A stretch of DNA of 64,000 nucleotides from Actinoplanes oblitus (GCF_030252345.1 NZ_CP126980.1:7269501-7333500); one strand, 5' to 3'; numbered from the stretch's first letter, positions 25,876-34,150 are shown. Program-made: numbers and translations. Notes: a model not told the origin generated them from the sequence alone.

Positions 25876-26490
25876 TCAGCGCATCCGCGGGTCCTCGCTG
25901 GCGTCGGCGTACATGGCCGGGCAACCGTGCTCGATCGCGGCGGCCCGCAGCTCGTGGTGCCAGGGCTCGTTGCGGTAGATCTGGCACAGCCCGTAACCGG
26001 CGCCGTGCGCCGCCAGCCAGGCCCCGCCGTCCGAGGACACCAGGTCGACCGCGTGGCCGGCCACGTGAGCCGACTTGTCCGCCGGCGCGACCCAGCGGGC
26101 GGCCTCCCGCTCCGAGCCGTACTTGACCTTCGCCTCACGCAGCAGCCGCTCCTGGTACGCCCGGGCCCGCCAGCCGCTGCTGACCTGGAAGGTCACCCCG
26201 GCCCGGGCGGCGTCCGCCGCGGCCGCCCGCAGGGCGTGGAGCAGCTCGGGGTCGAGGTTGGCCACACCGGGATACCTGTCGTCGAACACCGTCGCGCTGT
26301 CCGGGAGACCACCGTCGCCCTCGGCCACCGGGCCGCCGCGACCGTGCACCAGGTCGCCGATCGAGACCCCGGTGAAGCCTGCCGACAGGGACACCAGGAT
26401 GCCGAGGACGAGCGCGACGGCGGCGAGGCCGACGACGCCTGGTCCGGTGGTCTCGCGGGTCGTGGTGCGGGCTGTCCGGATACGACTCAT
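25876..26490 (-). CDS. vanY: VanY-type D,D-carboxypeptidase (peptidase M15B)
   Basis: 204 residues. A short cytoplasmic N-terminus is followed by one membrane segment (GVVGLAAVALVLGILVSLSA), so the enzyme faces outward as a membrane-anchored zinc peptidase. Zinc-site motifs of family M15B are present: SAHVAGHAVDL (SxHxxGxAxD) and EPWHHEL. VanY trims the terminal D-Ala from pentapeptides still ending in D-Ala-D-Ala and so removes glycopeptide targets that escape VanX. The ATG at 26490 lies 24 nt after the end of a VanR-type box (26515-26553), the same spacing as at the other boxed genes, which supports this start. It is divergent from vanRS. Confidence 0.9.
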   Translation of the reverse strand: MSRIRTARTTTRETTGPGVVGLAAVALVLGILVSLSAGFTGVSIGDLVHGRGGPVAEGDGGLPDSATVFDDRYPGVANLDPELLHALRAAAADAARAGVTFQVSSGWRARAYQERLLREAKVKYGSEREAARWVAPADKSAHVAGHAVDLVSSDGGAWLAAHGAGYGLCQIYRNEPWHHELRAAAIEHGCPAMYADASEDPRMR

Positions 26491-26514
26491 GCCGGTCAGC
26501 TCACCCAACGTGCT

Positions 26515-26553
26515 GTTGCCGGCACGTATGGGAATTCCGATAGGCGGACGATA
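26515..26553 (-). promoter_or_regulatory. VanR-type box A (vanY promoter)
   Basis: Minus-strand reading: TATCG-N6-TATCG direct repeat (11-bp phase), then CATACG and GGCAAC. The start codon of vanY is 24 nt further on. The box sits in the gap between vanY and the divergent vanR, so it may also influence vanRS. It is the most divergent in its centre (GGAATTCC in place of the A4/T4 core). Confidence 0.8.
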
Positions 26554-26577
26554 AGGGACGCCTCGTACCATCGGACC

Positions 26578-27276
26578 GTGCGCGTGTTGATTGTGGAGGA
26601 CGAGCCCTACATGGCGGAAGCCGTTCGCGACGGCCTGCGGTTGGAGGCGATCGCCGCCGACATCGCCGGCGACGGTGACACCGCGCTGGAGTTGTTGAGC
26701 GTCAACGCCTATGACATCGCCGTGCTCGACCGCGACATCCCCGGCCCGTCCGGCGACGAGGTCGCCCGGCGCATCCTCGCCTCCGGCAGCGGGATGCCGA
26801 TCCTCATGCTCACCGCCGCCGACCGGCTCGACGACAAGGCGTCCGGGTTCGAGATCGGCGCCGACGACTACCTGACCAAGCCGTTCGAGCTGCGCGAGCT
26901 GGTGCTTCGCCTGCGGGCGCTGGACCGTCGCCGCGCGCACAGCCGGCCGCCGGTGCGCGAGATCGCGGGCCTGCGCCTGGACCCGTTCCGGCGCGAGGTC
27001 TACCGCGACGGGCGGTACATTCCGCTCACCCGCAAGCAGTTCGCCGTTCTCGAGGTCCTGATCGGCGCCGAGGGCGGTGTGGTCAGCGCCGAGGAGCTGC
27101 TCGAGCGGGCCTGGGACGAGAACGCCGACCCGTTCACCAACGCGGTCCGCATCACCGTCTCGGCGCTGCGCAAACGCCTCGGCACGCCCTGGATCATCGC
27201 CACCGTGCCCGGAGTGGGATACCGCATCAGTGCCCAGCCCGAGGCGGAGGACGACGGCGGCGGCGACCGTGGCTAG
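26578..27276 (+). CDS. vanR: VanR-type response regulator (OmpR/PhoB family)
   Basis: 232 residues, the usual length. Receiver domain: VEDEP acidic pocket, phosphoacceptor Asp51 (VLDRDIP), T in LTAAD and Lys in YLTKPFELREL. The C-terminal winged helix shows PLTRKQFAVLEVL and VRITVSALRKRL. It partners with VanS encoded 8 bp into its own end. In actinomycetes VanRS turns on van genes when glycopeptide is sensed. Seven copies of a 39-bp element with 11-bp-phased direct repeats, typical of OmpR-family sites, occur before resistance genes in this window, so VanR is the natural candidate binder. Start GTG 26578 gives the standard N-terminus VRVLIVEDEP. Binding itself is inferred. Confidence 0.92.
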   Translation: MRVLIVEDEPYMAEAVRDGLRLEAIAADIAGDGDTALELLSVNAYDIAVLDRDIPGPSGDEVARRILASGSGMPILMLTAADRLDDKASGFEIGADDYLTKPFELRELVLRLRALDRRRAHSRPPVREIAGLRLDPFRREVYRDGRYIPLTRKQFAVLEVLIGAEGGVVSAEELLERAWDENADPFTNAVRITVSALRKRLGTPWIIATVPGVGYRISAQPEAEDDGGGDRG

Positions 27277-28444
27277 GGCTCCCGGCTGGAGTGTCCGCCT
27301 CAAACTCACTCTCAGCTACGCGGGGTTCCTCATGCTCGCCGGCGCGCTGCTGCTGGCCGTCGTCTGGGTCTTCCTCCTGCGCTATGTGCCCGACCAGCCC
27401 CATCCCCCGCCGCTGGACACGCTCGGCGGGACCGTCTATCGTGCCGACGATCTCATCCTGCAAGGTCCCAGCCGCCATGACCTGCTGAGCGCCTTCGCGC
27501 CGCGGGCCGCCGAGGTGATGGTGTTCCTGCTGGTGTTCGGTCTGCTGGGCGGCTGGATCCTGGCCGGCCGGATGCTCTCCCCGGTCACCCGCATCACCGA
27601 GGCCACCCGCCTGGCCGGCACCGGATCGCTGTCCCACCGCATCCGGATGCCCGGCCACAGCGACGAGTTCCGCGAGCTCGCCGACGCCTTCGACACCATG
27701 CTGGAACGGCTCGAGTCGCACGTCGCCGAGCAGCAGAGGTTCGCCGCCAACGCCTCGCACGAGTTGCGTACCCCGTTGTCGATCACGAAAACCCTGCTCG
27801 ACGTGGTCCGCAAGGATCCGAGTCACCTCACCGAGGAGTTCCTCGACCGCCTGCACGCCGTCAACTCCCGGGCGATCGCCCTCACCGAGGCGCTGCTCAT
27901 GCTCAGCCGGGCCGACCAGCGCTCCTTCGAGCCGGAGCGCGTCGACCTGTCGCTGGTCGCGGAGGAGGCCACCGAGACCCTCCTGCCCCTCGCCGAGAAG
28001 TGCGACACCACGGTGGAGACGTCCGGCGACCTCGCCCACGCGCTCGGCTCACCGGCCCTGCTGCTGCAGCTGACCACCAATCTGATGCAGAACGCGATAG
28101 TCCACAACCTGCCCAAAGCGGGGTCGGTGTGGGTGACCACCGCCCTGCACGACCGGAGCGTGGCGCTGACCGTGGAGAACACCGGTGAGGAGCTCACCCC
28201 GGAGCTGATCTCGACCCTCACCGAGCCGTTCCAGCGCGGCACCGAGCGGATCCACGCGGACCACGCCGGCGTGGGGCTCGGCCTGGCGATCGTCAAGGCC
28301 ATCGTCACCGCCCACGACGGGACCCTCACCCTGGCCCCCCGCGACGGCGGCGGTCTGCGCGTCACGGTGCGGCTGCCCGCGGCCCCGCCGCCGGAGCGCG
28401 ATGGCCGGCGCCTGCCGCCGGCGCCCCGCCGCTCGCCCGAGTGA
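27269..28444 (+). CDS. vanS: VanS-type sensor histidine kinase
   Basis: 391 residues. Two membrane segments (about 13-38 and 83-101) enclose a short extracytoplasmic loop of roughly 45 residues, followed by a HAMP region, the H box ANASHELRTPL (His164), the N box NLMQNAIVHN and the G box GVGLGLAIVKA. The small sensor loop is like that of actinomycete VanS proteins, which are proposed to bind glycopeptide directly. GTG 27269 overlaps the end of vanR by 8 bp, so the pair is translationally coupled. It autophosphorylates on His164 and passes the phosphate to Asp51 of VanR (family knowledge). Convergent with the Dyp peroxidase gene, with a 6-bp gap. Confidence 0.92.
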   Translation: MARAPGWSVRLKLTLSYAGFLMLAGALLLAVVWVFLLRYVPDQPHPPPLDTLGGTVYRADDLILQGPSRHDLLSAFAPRAAEVMVFLLVFGLLGGWILAGRMLSPVTRITEATRLAGTGSLSHRIRMPGHSDEFRELADAFDTMLERLESHVAEQQRFAANASHELRTPLSITKTLLDVVRKDPSHLTEEFLDRLHAVNSRAIALTEALLMLSRADQRSFEPERVDLSLVAEEATETLLPLAEKCDTTVETSGDLAHALGSPALLLQLTTNLMQNAIVHNLPKAGSVWVTTALHDRSVALTVENTGEELTPELISTLTEPFQRGTERIHADHAGVGLGLAIVKAIVTAHDGTLTLAPRDGGGLRVTVRLPAAPPPERDGRRLPPAPRRSPE

Positions 28445-28450
28445 GGCCTG

Positions 28451-29533
28451 TCACGCCAGCATGGCCTGCCCGGGGAAACCGGCGCCGCCGGGCAGGACGA
28501 AGTAGTAGCCACCGCCGAACGGCTTGACGAACCTCTCCAGCGCCTCGCCGGCGAGCCGGCGCTGGATGGCGGCGAAACCCTGGTCCACGTCGCGCTGGAA
28601 GCAGACGAAGATCTGGCCGGTGTCCGTCCCGGCGAGACGGTAGGCATGGCCACGGCGCAGGATCGGCCGTTCCCGGCCGGTGTCCGGATAGGCCCGCCGG
28701 ATGTGGGCGTCGAGCGGGATGACCGCGCCGCGCGGGTCGGCCGCGAACCGGGGCAGGTCGCGCTCGCCGGACTCGCCGAGAGGCGCTCCGGTGTTCTTGT
28801 GCCGCCCGATGACCCGTTCCTGGACGGCGGCCGGCTGCGCGTCCCAGGCCGGCACGGCCAGCCGGATCAGCCGCACCACCTGGTAGCTGCCACCCACGCA
28901 CCAGGCCGGCTCGTCGTCGTAGGGCTGGACCCATACGCAGCGGTCCATCAACTCGCCGTTCTCCGGGTCGGGATTCCCGGCGCCCTCCTTGAATCCCAGC
29001 GGGTTGCGCTGCCGGTGCGTGCCGGCCAGCCGCCACCGCGGCGTGAGATGCGGGAACCCGCCGGCCAGCATCGCCGCTATCGGTTCCCGGGTCTCCGCGC
29101 CGATCTGGACCAGCAGGTCGCCGTGGCACCACCGCGGATCGAGCGCGTCGTTGGGGAAGGACGGCATCCGGGTCAGCCGGCGTGGCCGCTCGATGCCGAA
29201 CCGGCCGTCGAACAGCGAGGCGCCCGCGGCGATCGTCACTGTCGCGCCGGAGACGGGTGCGCTCAACGCCCGGAGCGCCTCGGCGAGTTCCCCCGCGTCC
29301 CGGGCTGTCACGTCGAACGCCACGAACTCCGTTGCGGCGCACGAGGGCGTCACCACGCCGGCTTGGCGCCCGGGTGCGGCGGCCGCCACAGCCGGCGGGT
29401 CCGTCCTTCTCGGTCCGGCCCCCTCGATCGCCGTGCATCCGGCGAGACCGGCCAGGCTGGTGGCGGTCAGCAGCAGAGCCCGCCGGTCGACGGCCAGGTG
29501 GGTGAGGTGCCCACGGTCAGCGTCCTCGGACAA
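28451..29533 (-). CDS. Tat-exported Dyp-type peroxidase, probable lipoprotein
   Basis: 360 residues. The N-terminus has a twin-arginine run (DRRALLLTATSLAGLAGC) ending in a lipobox-like LAGC, so export folded with haem and lipid anchoring is likely. Dyp features: the loop GFKEGAGNP, VIGRHKNTGAPL, the proximal-His region DAHIRRAYP, the distal Arg segment FVCFQRDVDQGF and IQRRL. The normally invariant Asp of GxxDG is Glu here (GFKEG), a conservative but unusual change at the catalytic acid. Start TTG 29533 is chosen for GGAGAA at proper spacing and the Tat signal right after. Role unknown; a peroxidase could act on phenolic compounds or on haem/iron supply. No VanR box precedes it. Confidence 0.85.
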   Translation of the reverse strand: MSEDADRGHLTHLAVDRRALLLTATSLAGLAGCTAIEGAGPRRTDPPAVAAAAPGRQAGVVTPSCAATEFVAFDVTARDAGELAEALRALSAPVSGATVTIAAGASLFDGRFGIERPRRLTRMPSFPNDALDPRWCHGDLLVQIGAETREPIAAMLAGGFPHLTPRWRLAGTHRQRNPLGFKEGAGNPDPENGELMDRCVWVQPYDDEPAWCVGGSYQVVRLIRLAVPAWDAQPAAVQERVIGRHKNTGAPLGESGERDLPRFAADPRGAVIPLDAHIRRAYPDTGRERPILRRGHAYRLAGTDTGQIFVCFQRDVDQGFAAIQRRLAGEALERFVKPFGGGYYFVLPGGAGFPGQAMLA

Positions 29534-29590
29534 GATCGGTTCTCCTCCATCGGCTCCGGGAGCACCGGGCGGGGCCGGGTGCTCGGTACC

Positions 29591-29626
29591 GCGGGCCGGC
29601 CGCACCACCTGGTGTGGCCGGCCCGC
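29591..29626 (-). terminator. Strong hairpin after the beta-propeller gene
   Basis: GCGGGCCGGCC pairs with GGCCGGCCCGC, extended by CACCA/TGGTG around a two-base loop; about 17 pairs with one wobble, 27 bp after the stop of the beta-propeller gene and before the Dyp start. Confidence 0.65.
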
Positions 29627-29652
29627 TGACGTGGCGGGACTCGAGCCCGCTG

Positions 29653-31386
29653 TCACTTCCCCCCGAGGACGTACAGCTGGCCGTTGTTCTGCGCGTACAC
29701 CCGGCCCCGGGAGTCGAGCGACACGGGCGTGTAGGCGGACGCGATGGTCTTGGACAGGAAGACCTTCTCGCGCCGCTGCCCACGGCTGTCGATGACGTAG
29801 AAGTTGCCGTCCTGGGACAGGCCGTAGACCGCACCGTCGCGGTCGACGGCCGGCGCGCTGATGCACCACTCGAAGCCGTCCGGGTGCTGCCCCTCGTCGA
29901 CGCAGCTCACCGTGCCGTCCGGGAGCCGTTCGCAGGTCCTGGTCTCGGTCTCGGCGTGTGACCACTCCGGCTTCAGGTCGGCGTTCAGCCGGGTGATGTA
30001 CTGCGCGCCGCCGTCGTAGTGCAGGTCCTTCACGTACAGCGAGTACGTGCCGTCGTGCCGGTACACCGCCGGTGTGATGTCCCAGCCGTAGTCGTAGTTG
30101 GTCAGGTAGTGGCCGCGGCTGTCGAACTTCATCAGGTGGCCGCGCTGCACGTTGTAGAAGTTCCGCGTCCCGTAGACGACAGCACCGTCGGGCAGCACCA
30201 CCGGCGACGCCGTGCTCTCGTCCTCCACGCCGGCGGCCGGTCGCAGGTTGGTGTACGGGTCGACACCGCGGGGCGCGCCGGCGCGGCAGTCGAAGGGGCC
30301 GGTGCCGTAGGGGACGAGCACGCCGCACCCGTCGTTCAGGATGCCGCGCAGCGACGTGGCCCAGCGCAGGGTGAGGTCGGCGTTCAGGGCGACCAGGTAC
30401 CCGTAGTTGTGGCCGCCCGCGACGTTCTGCGCGCGGGTGACGGTGTACACGGCGCCGTCCGGGCCGACCGCCGGCGCGACACCGAACGCCGCACGCTGGG
30501 AGAGGCACGGCGACCGCACGGGTTTCGCCAGTGAGCCGTCCGGCTTCGGCGGCGGTGGCAGTGGCAGGTCCTCGGTGAACTCCTCGTAACAGAGGTCGGT
30601 GGGCCGCGGTGCGCCCGGGATGAGCGTGCGGTAGTCGACCGTGCTGAGCTTCCCGCCCGGGGTGGCCCGCACCAGCCAGCCGTGCACGTCGTCCAGCCCG
30701 CTCGCGGTCCGTTCGCGGCGGACCACGTTGTAGAGCAGCGTGCCGTCCGCGTCGAGGGTGAGCGCGCCCGGGGTGAACGCCGCGGGATCGACGGCGCCGC
30801 CGAACGGGTTGATCCGCCGGATCACCCGGCCGTCCTTCTTGTCCAGCTGGAACACGGTGCCGCCGGAGCCGGGCACGTAGACCGAGGTCCGGCTCATCGC
30901 GGACTGGAACAGGCTCTCCCGCCCGACGATGGCGCTGGGCTTCCAGTCCGACGTGAACGACCAGGCCGGCACCAGGCGGCCGGCCCGCCAGCGGGATGCC
31001 TGGATCGACCAGGTCTCGCGTCGCAGGTTTCCGACATCCCGCCCGCAGGGAGCCGGCCGCCCCGATCGGGGCGGATCACAACTGACGTACGAGCCGCCCT
31101 TCTTCAGGACGAACACGTTGCCCTCGCCGTCCACCAGGGGCGCGGGGAGGTGCACCGGGATGTAGCTCCCGGACTGGGACTCCCCGGCCTCCTGCTCGGC
31201 GAAGGGATCGACGACCATGTGCTCGACCAGCTGAAGGTTCCGCTGGCCCGGCGCACAGGAGTGCCCGGTGTGCGCGGCACTCTGCCCCCACTGCGTCCAG
31301 GCGCAGTCCGGCCGTATCTGGGTGGGGGTGACCGGAGAGGTCAGGGGTAACACGATGGCGGCGAGAGCCGCGAGGCGCAAGAACAT
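29653..31386 (-). CDS. Secreted PQQ-like beta-propeller protein of unknown function
   Basis: 577 residues. A Sec signal peptide (MFLRLAALAAIVLPLTSPV) is followed by repeated blade-like units: PLVDGEGNVFVLKKG, TLDADGTLLYNVV, AVGPDGAVYTVTRA, VVLPDGAVVYGTRN, AVDRDGAVYGLSQDGNFYVID and SLDSRGRVYAQNNGQLYVLGG. The pattern is that of quinoprotein-dehydrogenase-like propellers, but I see no clear PQQ-binding disulfide or tryptophan docking set and no catalytic assignment is safe. Several cysteines suggest extracellular disulfides. It precedes the Dyp gene on the same strand, with a strong hairpin between, so separate regulation is likely. A 21-bp inverted repeat (31454-31474) lies about 70 bp upstream of its ATG. 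Confidence 0.75.
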   Translation of the reverse strand: MFLRLAALAAIVLPLTSPVTPTQIRPDCAWTQWGQSAAHTGHSCAPGQRNLQLVEHMVVDPFAEQEAGESQSGSYIPVHLPAPLVDGEGNVFVLKKGGSYVSCDPPRSGRPAPCGRDVGNLRRETWSIQASRWRAGRLVPAWSFTSDWKPSAIVGRESLFQSAMSRTSVYVPGSGGTVFQLDKKDGRVIRRINPFGGAVDPAAFTPGALTLDADGTLLYNVVRRERTASGLDDVHGWLVRATPGGKLSTVDYRTLIPGAPRPTDLCYEEFTEDLPLPPPPKPDGSLAKPVRSPCLSQRAAFGVAPAVGPDGAVYTVTRAQNVAGGHNYGYLVALNADLTLRWATSLRGILNDGCGVLVPYGTGPFDCRAGAPRGVDPYTNLRPAAGVEDESTASPVVLPDGAVVYGTRNFYNVQRGHLMKFDSRGHYLTNYDYGWDITPAVYRHDGTYSLYVKDLHYDGGAQYITRLNADLKPEWSHAETETRTCERLPDGTVSCVDEGQHPDGFEWCISAPAVDRDGAVYGLSQDGNFYVIDSRGQRREKVFLSKTIASAYTPVSLDSRGRVYAQNNGQLYVLGGK

Positions 31387-31453
31387 GCAATGCCCTCCAA
31401 CGGGAACGCACTATTCGGCCATTCCCTGGGGACATTACTTTCGCACCGCCGCT

Positions 31454-31474
31454 GTCCAAACAATCACCTTGGAC
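31454..31474 (-). promoter_or_regulatory. Inverted repeat GTCCAA-N9-TTGGAC before the beta-propeller gene
   Basis: Half-sites equal those of the StrR-type boxes but with a 9- instead of 17-base spacer; one more base pairs outside (T...A). It lies 67 bp before the start codon. It could be an operator for another regulator or a non-functional relic. Confidence 0.45.
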
Positions 31475-31574
31475 AATCGGCGGCGCCCGGTACGCTCACG
31501 GCGAGAGCGCTTTCTTATCGCGTACCGAAAAATGATCTTCCGATAAAGCCGGCGGCGCGCATCCGGCGGCCGGA

Positions 31575-31600
31575 CACCGGCACCAAAGGCGATGCCGGTG
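31575..31600 (-). terminator. Hairpin after the stand-alone vanH
   Basis: CACCGGCA and TGCCGGTG pair around a 10-base loop, 7 bp after the vanH paralogue stop. It would end this single-gene transcript. Confidence 0.5.
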
Positions 31601-31606
31601 CTCCAT

Positions 31607-32611
31607 TCATCGGCCGTTCGCGAAGTTCAAACAATTGATAATGCTGTTCTCGACGGTGTCGGTCAGCGCGTGATCGGTATGAAAGGCCATGTGCGGGCTG
31701 ATGATGGCGTGCGGCATCTCCTGCAGACGCGCCACGGCGGTGCTCGCGATGGGCTTGCTCCGGCAGTCGTGGTAGAAGATGCCCTCCTCACCCTCGACGA
31801 CGTCCAGTGCCGCACCGGCCAGCCGGCCGCTCTGCAGCGCCGGGATGATGGCATCGGTGTCGATCAACGCGCCACGTCCGGTGTTGATGACGACGGCGCC
31901 GTGCTTGAGCTGCGCGATGCGCCGGCGGTCGAGCAGATGACGCGTGTCGGCGACGAGCGGGGTGTGCAGGGTGACGATGTCACTCTCGTGCAGCAGCTCG
32001 TCGAGCGGCACGTAGCGGACCGACGTCCCCCGGCGCGTGTCGTGGGCCAGGATGCGGCAGCCGAAGCCGCGCAGCCGGTCGATGACCGCCGACCCGATAC
32101 GACCGGTGCCCACCACGCCGACGGTCAGGTCGCGCAGCTCCCGGCCACGCCTGTCGGGCAACCGGTAGTCGTGGGCGTCCGCGCGACGGAGCATGGACTT
32201 CATGTGCCGCACCGCCATGAGCATCAGCATCAGCGTGTAGTCGGCGACGCTGTCCGACGAGTAGGAGACGTTGCCCACGGAGATGCCGACGCTGCGCGCG
32301 TACGCCACGTCGATGTGGTTGAAGCCGATGCTGCGGGTGGAGATGTAGCGCACCCCGACCCGGCTGAGCGCGAGCAGCGTCCGGTCGGTGACCTGGGTCT
32401 TGTGGCTGACGCTGATGCAGCGCGTCCCGGTGGCCAGTTCCGCGTTGGCCTCGGAGACCGCCGCCTCGGTGATCGTCGGCAGCACGCCGAAGCGCGGCGC
32501 CAGCGCACGGAACAGGACAGCCTCGTCCTCGCCGCAGCCGTAGATCGTGATTTCCGACGGCAGCGACGTGACCTGAGAATCGACGGTTCGCCCCGGCTCG
32601 CTGTAACCCAT
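31607..32611 (-). CDS. vanH: Second, stand-alone VanH-type D-lactate dehydrogenase
   Basis: 334 residues. 2-hydroxyacid dehydrogenase of the D-isomer family reducing pyruvate to D-lactate with NAD(P)H: Rossmann GVVGTGRIGSAVID, STRSIGFNHID, catalytic Arg region VINTGRGALIDTDA, Glu in ALDVVEGEEG and His in IISPHMAFHTDH. It is clearly homologous to VanH of the vanHAX operon in this window but well diverged, so the duplication is not very recent. Start ATG 32611 is chosen because it lies 23 nt after a VanR-type box, as at the other genes, and aligns with the paralogue (MGYSE versus MTYSE); a GTG six bases upstream is possible. It has no adjacent ligase, so it would add D-lactate to the common pool. 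Confidence 0.9.
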   Translation of the reverse strand: MGYSEPGRTVDSQVTSLPSEITIYGCGEDEAVLFRALAPRFGVLPTITEAAVSEANAELATGTRCISVSHKTQVTDRTLLALSRVGVRYISTRSIGFNHIDVAYARSVGISVGNVSYSSDSVADYTLMLMLMAVRHMKSMLRRADAHDYRLPDRRGRELRDLTVGVVGTGRIGSAVIDRLRGFGCRILAHDTRRGTSVRYVPLDELLHESDIVTLHTPLVADTRHLLDRRRIAQLKHGAVVINTGRGALIDTDAIIPALQSGRLAGAALDVVEGEEGIFYHDCRSKPIASTAVARLQEMPHAIISPHMAFHTDHALTDTVENSIINCLNFANGR

Positions 32612-32634
32612 CCGCACAGTGAAGAGAGGCCGGT

Positions 32635-32673
32635 GTTGCCAGCACGTATGCGATTTTCAATATGCCGGCGATA
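32635..32673 (-). promoter_or_regulatory. VanR-type box B (stand-alone vanH promoter)
   Basis: Minus-strand reading begins TATCGCCGGCATATTG, continues through AAAATCG and CATACG, and ends GCTGGCAAC. It fills the 80-bp gap between the murF stop and the vanH start and leaves 23 nt to the start codon. The following 5' leader contains CTTCACTG, related to the CTTGACTG found at other copies. Confidence 0.85.
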
Positions 32674-32693
32674 TGTTTCCGGCGGCGTTCCCG

Positions 32694-34034
32694 TCACACC
32701 AGCGCGGCGGCGACCTGGTCGAGTCGCGCCCCGCGGGAGGCTTTGACGAGCACCACGTCGCCGGCGGCGAGGTGGTCGCGCAGCCAGCCGATGGCGGCGT
32801 CGTTGTCGGCCAGCGCCACGGCTCGCTCCCCCGCTCCGGCGGCGAGCGGGCGCACGGCCTCGCCGACGGCGATCACCATGTCGGCCCGGGCGGCGGCGTA
32901 CTCGCCCACGGCACGATGCTCGGCCTCGCTGGCCTGGCCGAGCTCGAGCATCTCGCCGAGCACGGCGATGCGGCGGCCGCCCTGCACGGCGAGCAGCGCG
33001 TCGAGGGCGGCGCGGGTCGAGTCCGGGCTGGCGTTGTAGGAGTCGTTGAGCAGCGTCACGCCGCCGGTGAGGTCGTGCCGCTCCATCCGCCACTTGGAGA
33101 GCGAGGCGGTGGCCAGCGCCGCCGCGGACGCGTCCGGCGTCACGCCGGTGGCCAGCGCCGCGGCAGTCGCCGCGGCCGCGTTGATCGCCTGGTGCGCCCC
33201 GACGAAGGGCAGCGTGAACGAGGCGGAGCCGGCGCCGGTGTGCAACGTGAAGGACGGGCGGCCGAGCCGGTCCAGGGTGAGGTCACGGATCTGGACGTCC
33301 GCGTCGCCGTAGCCGAAGGTCACCACCGGCCCGTCGGTCAGCGAACGCATCGCCGCCACCCGCCGATCATCGGCGTTGAGAACGGCTGTCCCGCCGGGCA
33401 CCAGCCCCTGCACCAGCTCGCCCTTGGCCTTCGCGATCGCCTCCCGGGAACCGAACTCACCGAGGTGCGCCTTGCCCACGCTGGTGACGACGGCGACGTC
33501 GAGCGGGTACCGCGAGGTGAGCTTGGCGATGTCGTCGACGTGCCGGGCACCCATCTCGATGACCAGGAACCGGGTGTCCCGTCCGGCGCGCAGGATGGTC
33601 AGCGGCACCCCGAGCTCGTTGTTGCGGTTGGCGATCGTGGCGATCGTCGGCGCGCTGCTCGCCAGCACGGCTCCCAACTGGTCCTTGGTGCTGGTCTTGC
33701 CCTGCGAGCCGGTCACCCCGATCACTGTCAGCCCGTCCCGCAGGCGGCCGAGGACATGCTGGGCGAGCGCCTGCACGGCGGCCTGCGCGTCCGGCACCAC
33801 CACGGTGGGCAGCTCGGTGGGCCGGGAACCGAGCACCGCGACGGCACCCGCCCGACCGGCCTGACCGGCGAAGTCATGACCGTCGACGCGCTCACCGTCG
33901 AACGCGACGAACAGGCCGCCCGGCTGGGCCTCCCGCCCGTCCAGCACCGCCGGAGCGGTCACCGTCACCGCGGGATCCCCCACCACGGTCCCAGCGACCA
34001 CCGTGGCGATCTCCTCGAGACTGAGCGGGATCAT
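32694..34034 (-). CDS. murF: MurF-type ligase paralogue 1
   Basis: 446 residues, normal MurF length. MurF joins UDP-MurNAc-tripeptide to D-Ala-D-Ala; resistance-linked paralogues are thought to prefer D-Ala-D-Lac. Seen: ATP loop [13 protein letters not shown] (about 106-118), the substrate loop [19 protein letters not shown], the central LNADD and the C-terminal [18 protein letters not shown]. Its first 90 codons are nearly identical in DNA to the other murF here, with diverged stretches further on, suggesting gene conversion. The ATG at 34034 overlaps the stop of a 13-residue leader ORF (ATGA), so translation is probably coupled. A VanR-type box stands before that leader. A housekeeping murF is expected elsewhere (dcw cluster). 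Confidence 0.92.
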   Translation of the reverse strand: MIPLSLEEIATVVAGTVVGDPAVTVTAPAVLDGREAQPGGLFVAFDGERVDGHDFAGQAGRAGAVAVLGSRPTELPTVVVPDAQAAVQALAQHVLGRLRDGLTVIGVTGSQGKTSTKDQLGAVLASSAPTIATIANRNNELGVPLTILRAGRDTRFLVIEMGARHVDDIAKLTSRYPLDVAVVTSVGKAHLGEFGSREAIAKAKGELVQGLVPGGTAVLNADDRRVAAMRSLTDGPVVTFGYGDADVQIRDLTLDRLGRPSFTLHTGAGSASFTLPFVGAHQAINAAAATAAALATGVTPDASAAALATASLSKWRMERHDLTGGVTLLNDSYNASPDSTRAALDALLAVQGGRRIAVLGEMLELGQASEAEHRAVGEYAAARADMVIAVGEAVRPLAAGAGERAVALADNDAAIGWLRDHLAAGDVVLVKASRGARLDQVAAALV

Positions 34035-34072
34035 GCCTGATCACCGCCGGAAACTGCATCGTGGAAGTTCAT
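34031..34072 (-). CDS. 13-residue leader ORF coupled to murF paralogue 1
   Basis: ATG at 34072, 24 nt after VanR-type box C, encodes [13 protein letters not shown] and stops with TGA overlapping the murF ATG by ATGA. The equivalent ORF before the second murF is [13 protein letters not shown]: same length, same position relative to the box and to murF, and 7 of 13 residues identical (MNFH, V, GG, final A are the constant parts). That conservation and geometry support real translation. Possible roles are translational coupling or attenuation of murF, or a peptide with its own function. It may also be the relic of a gene 5' end after a promoter-cassette fusion. No database identity is claimed. 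Confidence 0.65.
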   Translation of the reverse strand: MNFHDAVSGGDQA

Positions 34073-34096
34073 GCTTTCCAGTCAAGGTCGGCTCGT

Positions 34097-34135
34097 GTTG
34101 CCGGTGCGTATGCGATTTTCGATACGCCGGCGATA
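34097..34135 (-). promoter_or_regulatory. VanR-type box C (leader-murF 1 promoter)
   Basis: Minus-strand reading TATCGCCGGCGTATCG, AAAATCG, CATACG, then CACCGGCAAC. Direct repeat TATCG-N6-TATCG is perfect. The leader ATG is 24 nt downstream, with CCTTGACTGG between. Confidence 0.87.
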
Positions 34136-34150
34136 CAGGCTGTGACCACA

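Noticed and set aside
28451..30508. 685-codon minus-strand frame including the Dyp gene
   Set aside because: Its first half is the antisense/out-of-frame shadow of the beta-propeller gene; Dyp homology and a Tat signal begin at 29533.
31500..31545. Possible eighth VanR-type box (TTATCGCGTACCGAAAAATG) before the beta-propeller gene
   Set aside because: Needs gaps to align, faces the wrong way for the beta-propeller gene, and lacks CATACG and GGCAAC at the right places.
34031..34072. MNFH leader as a RiPP precursor
   Set aside because: Only 13 residues, no modifying enzyme, transporter or protease of a RiPP system in the neighbourhood; coupling to murF explains the position better.
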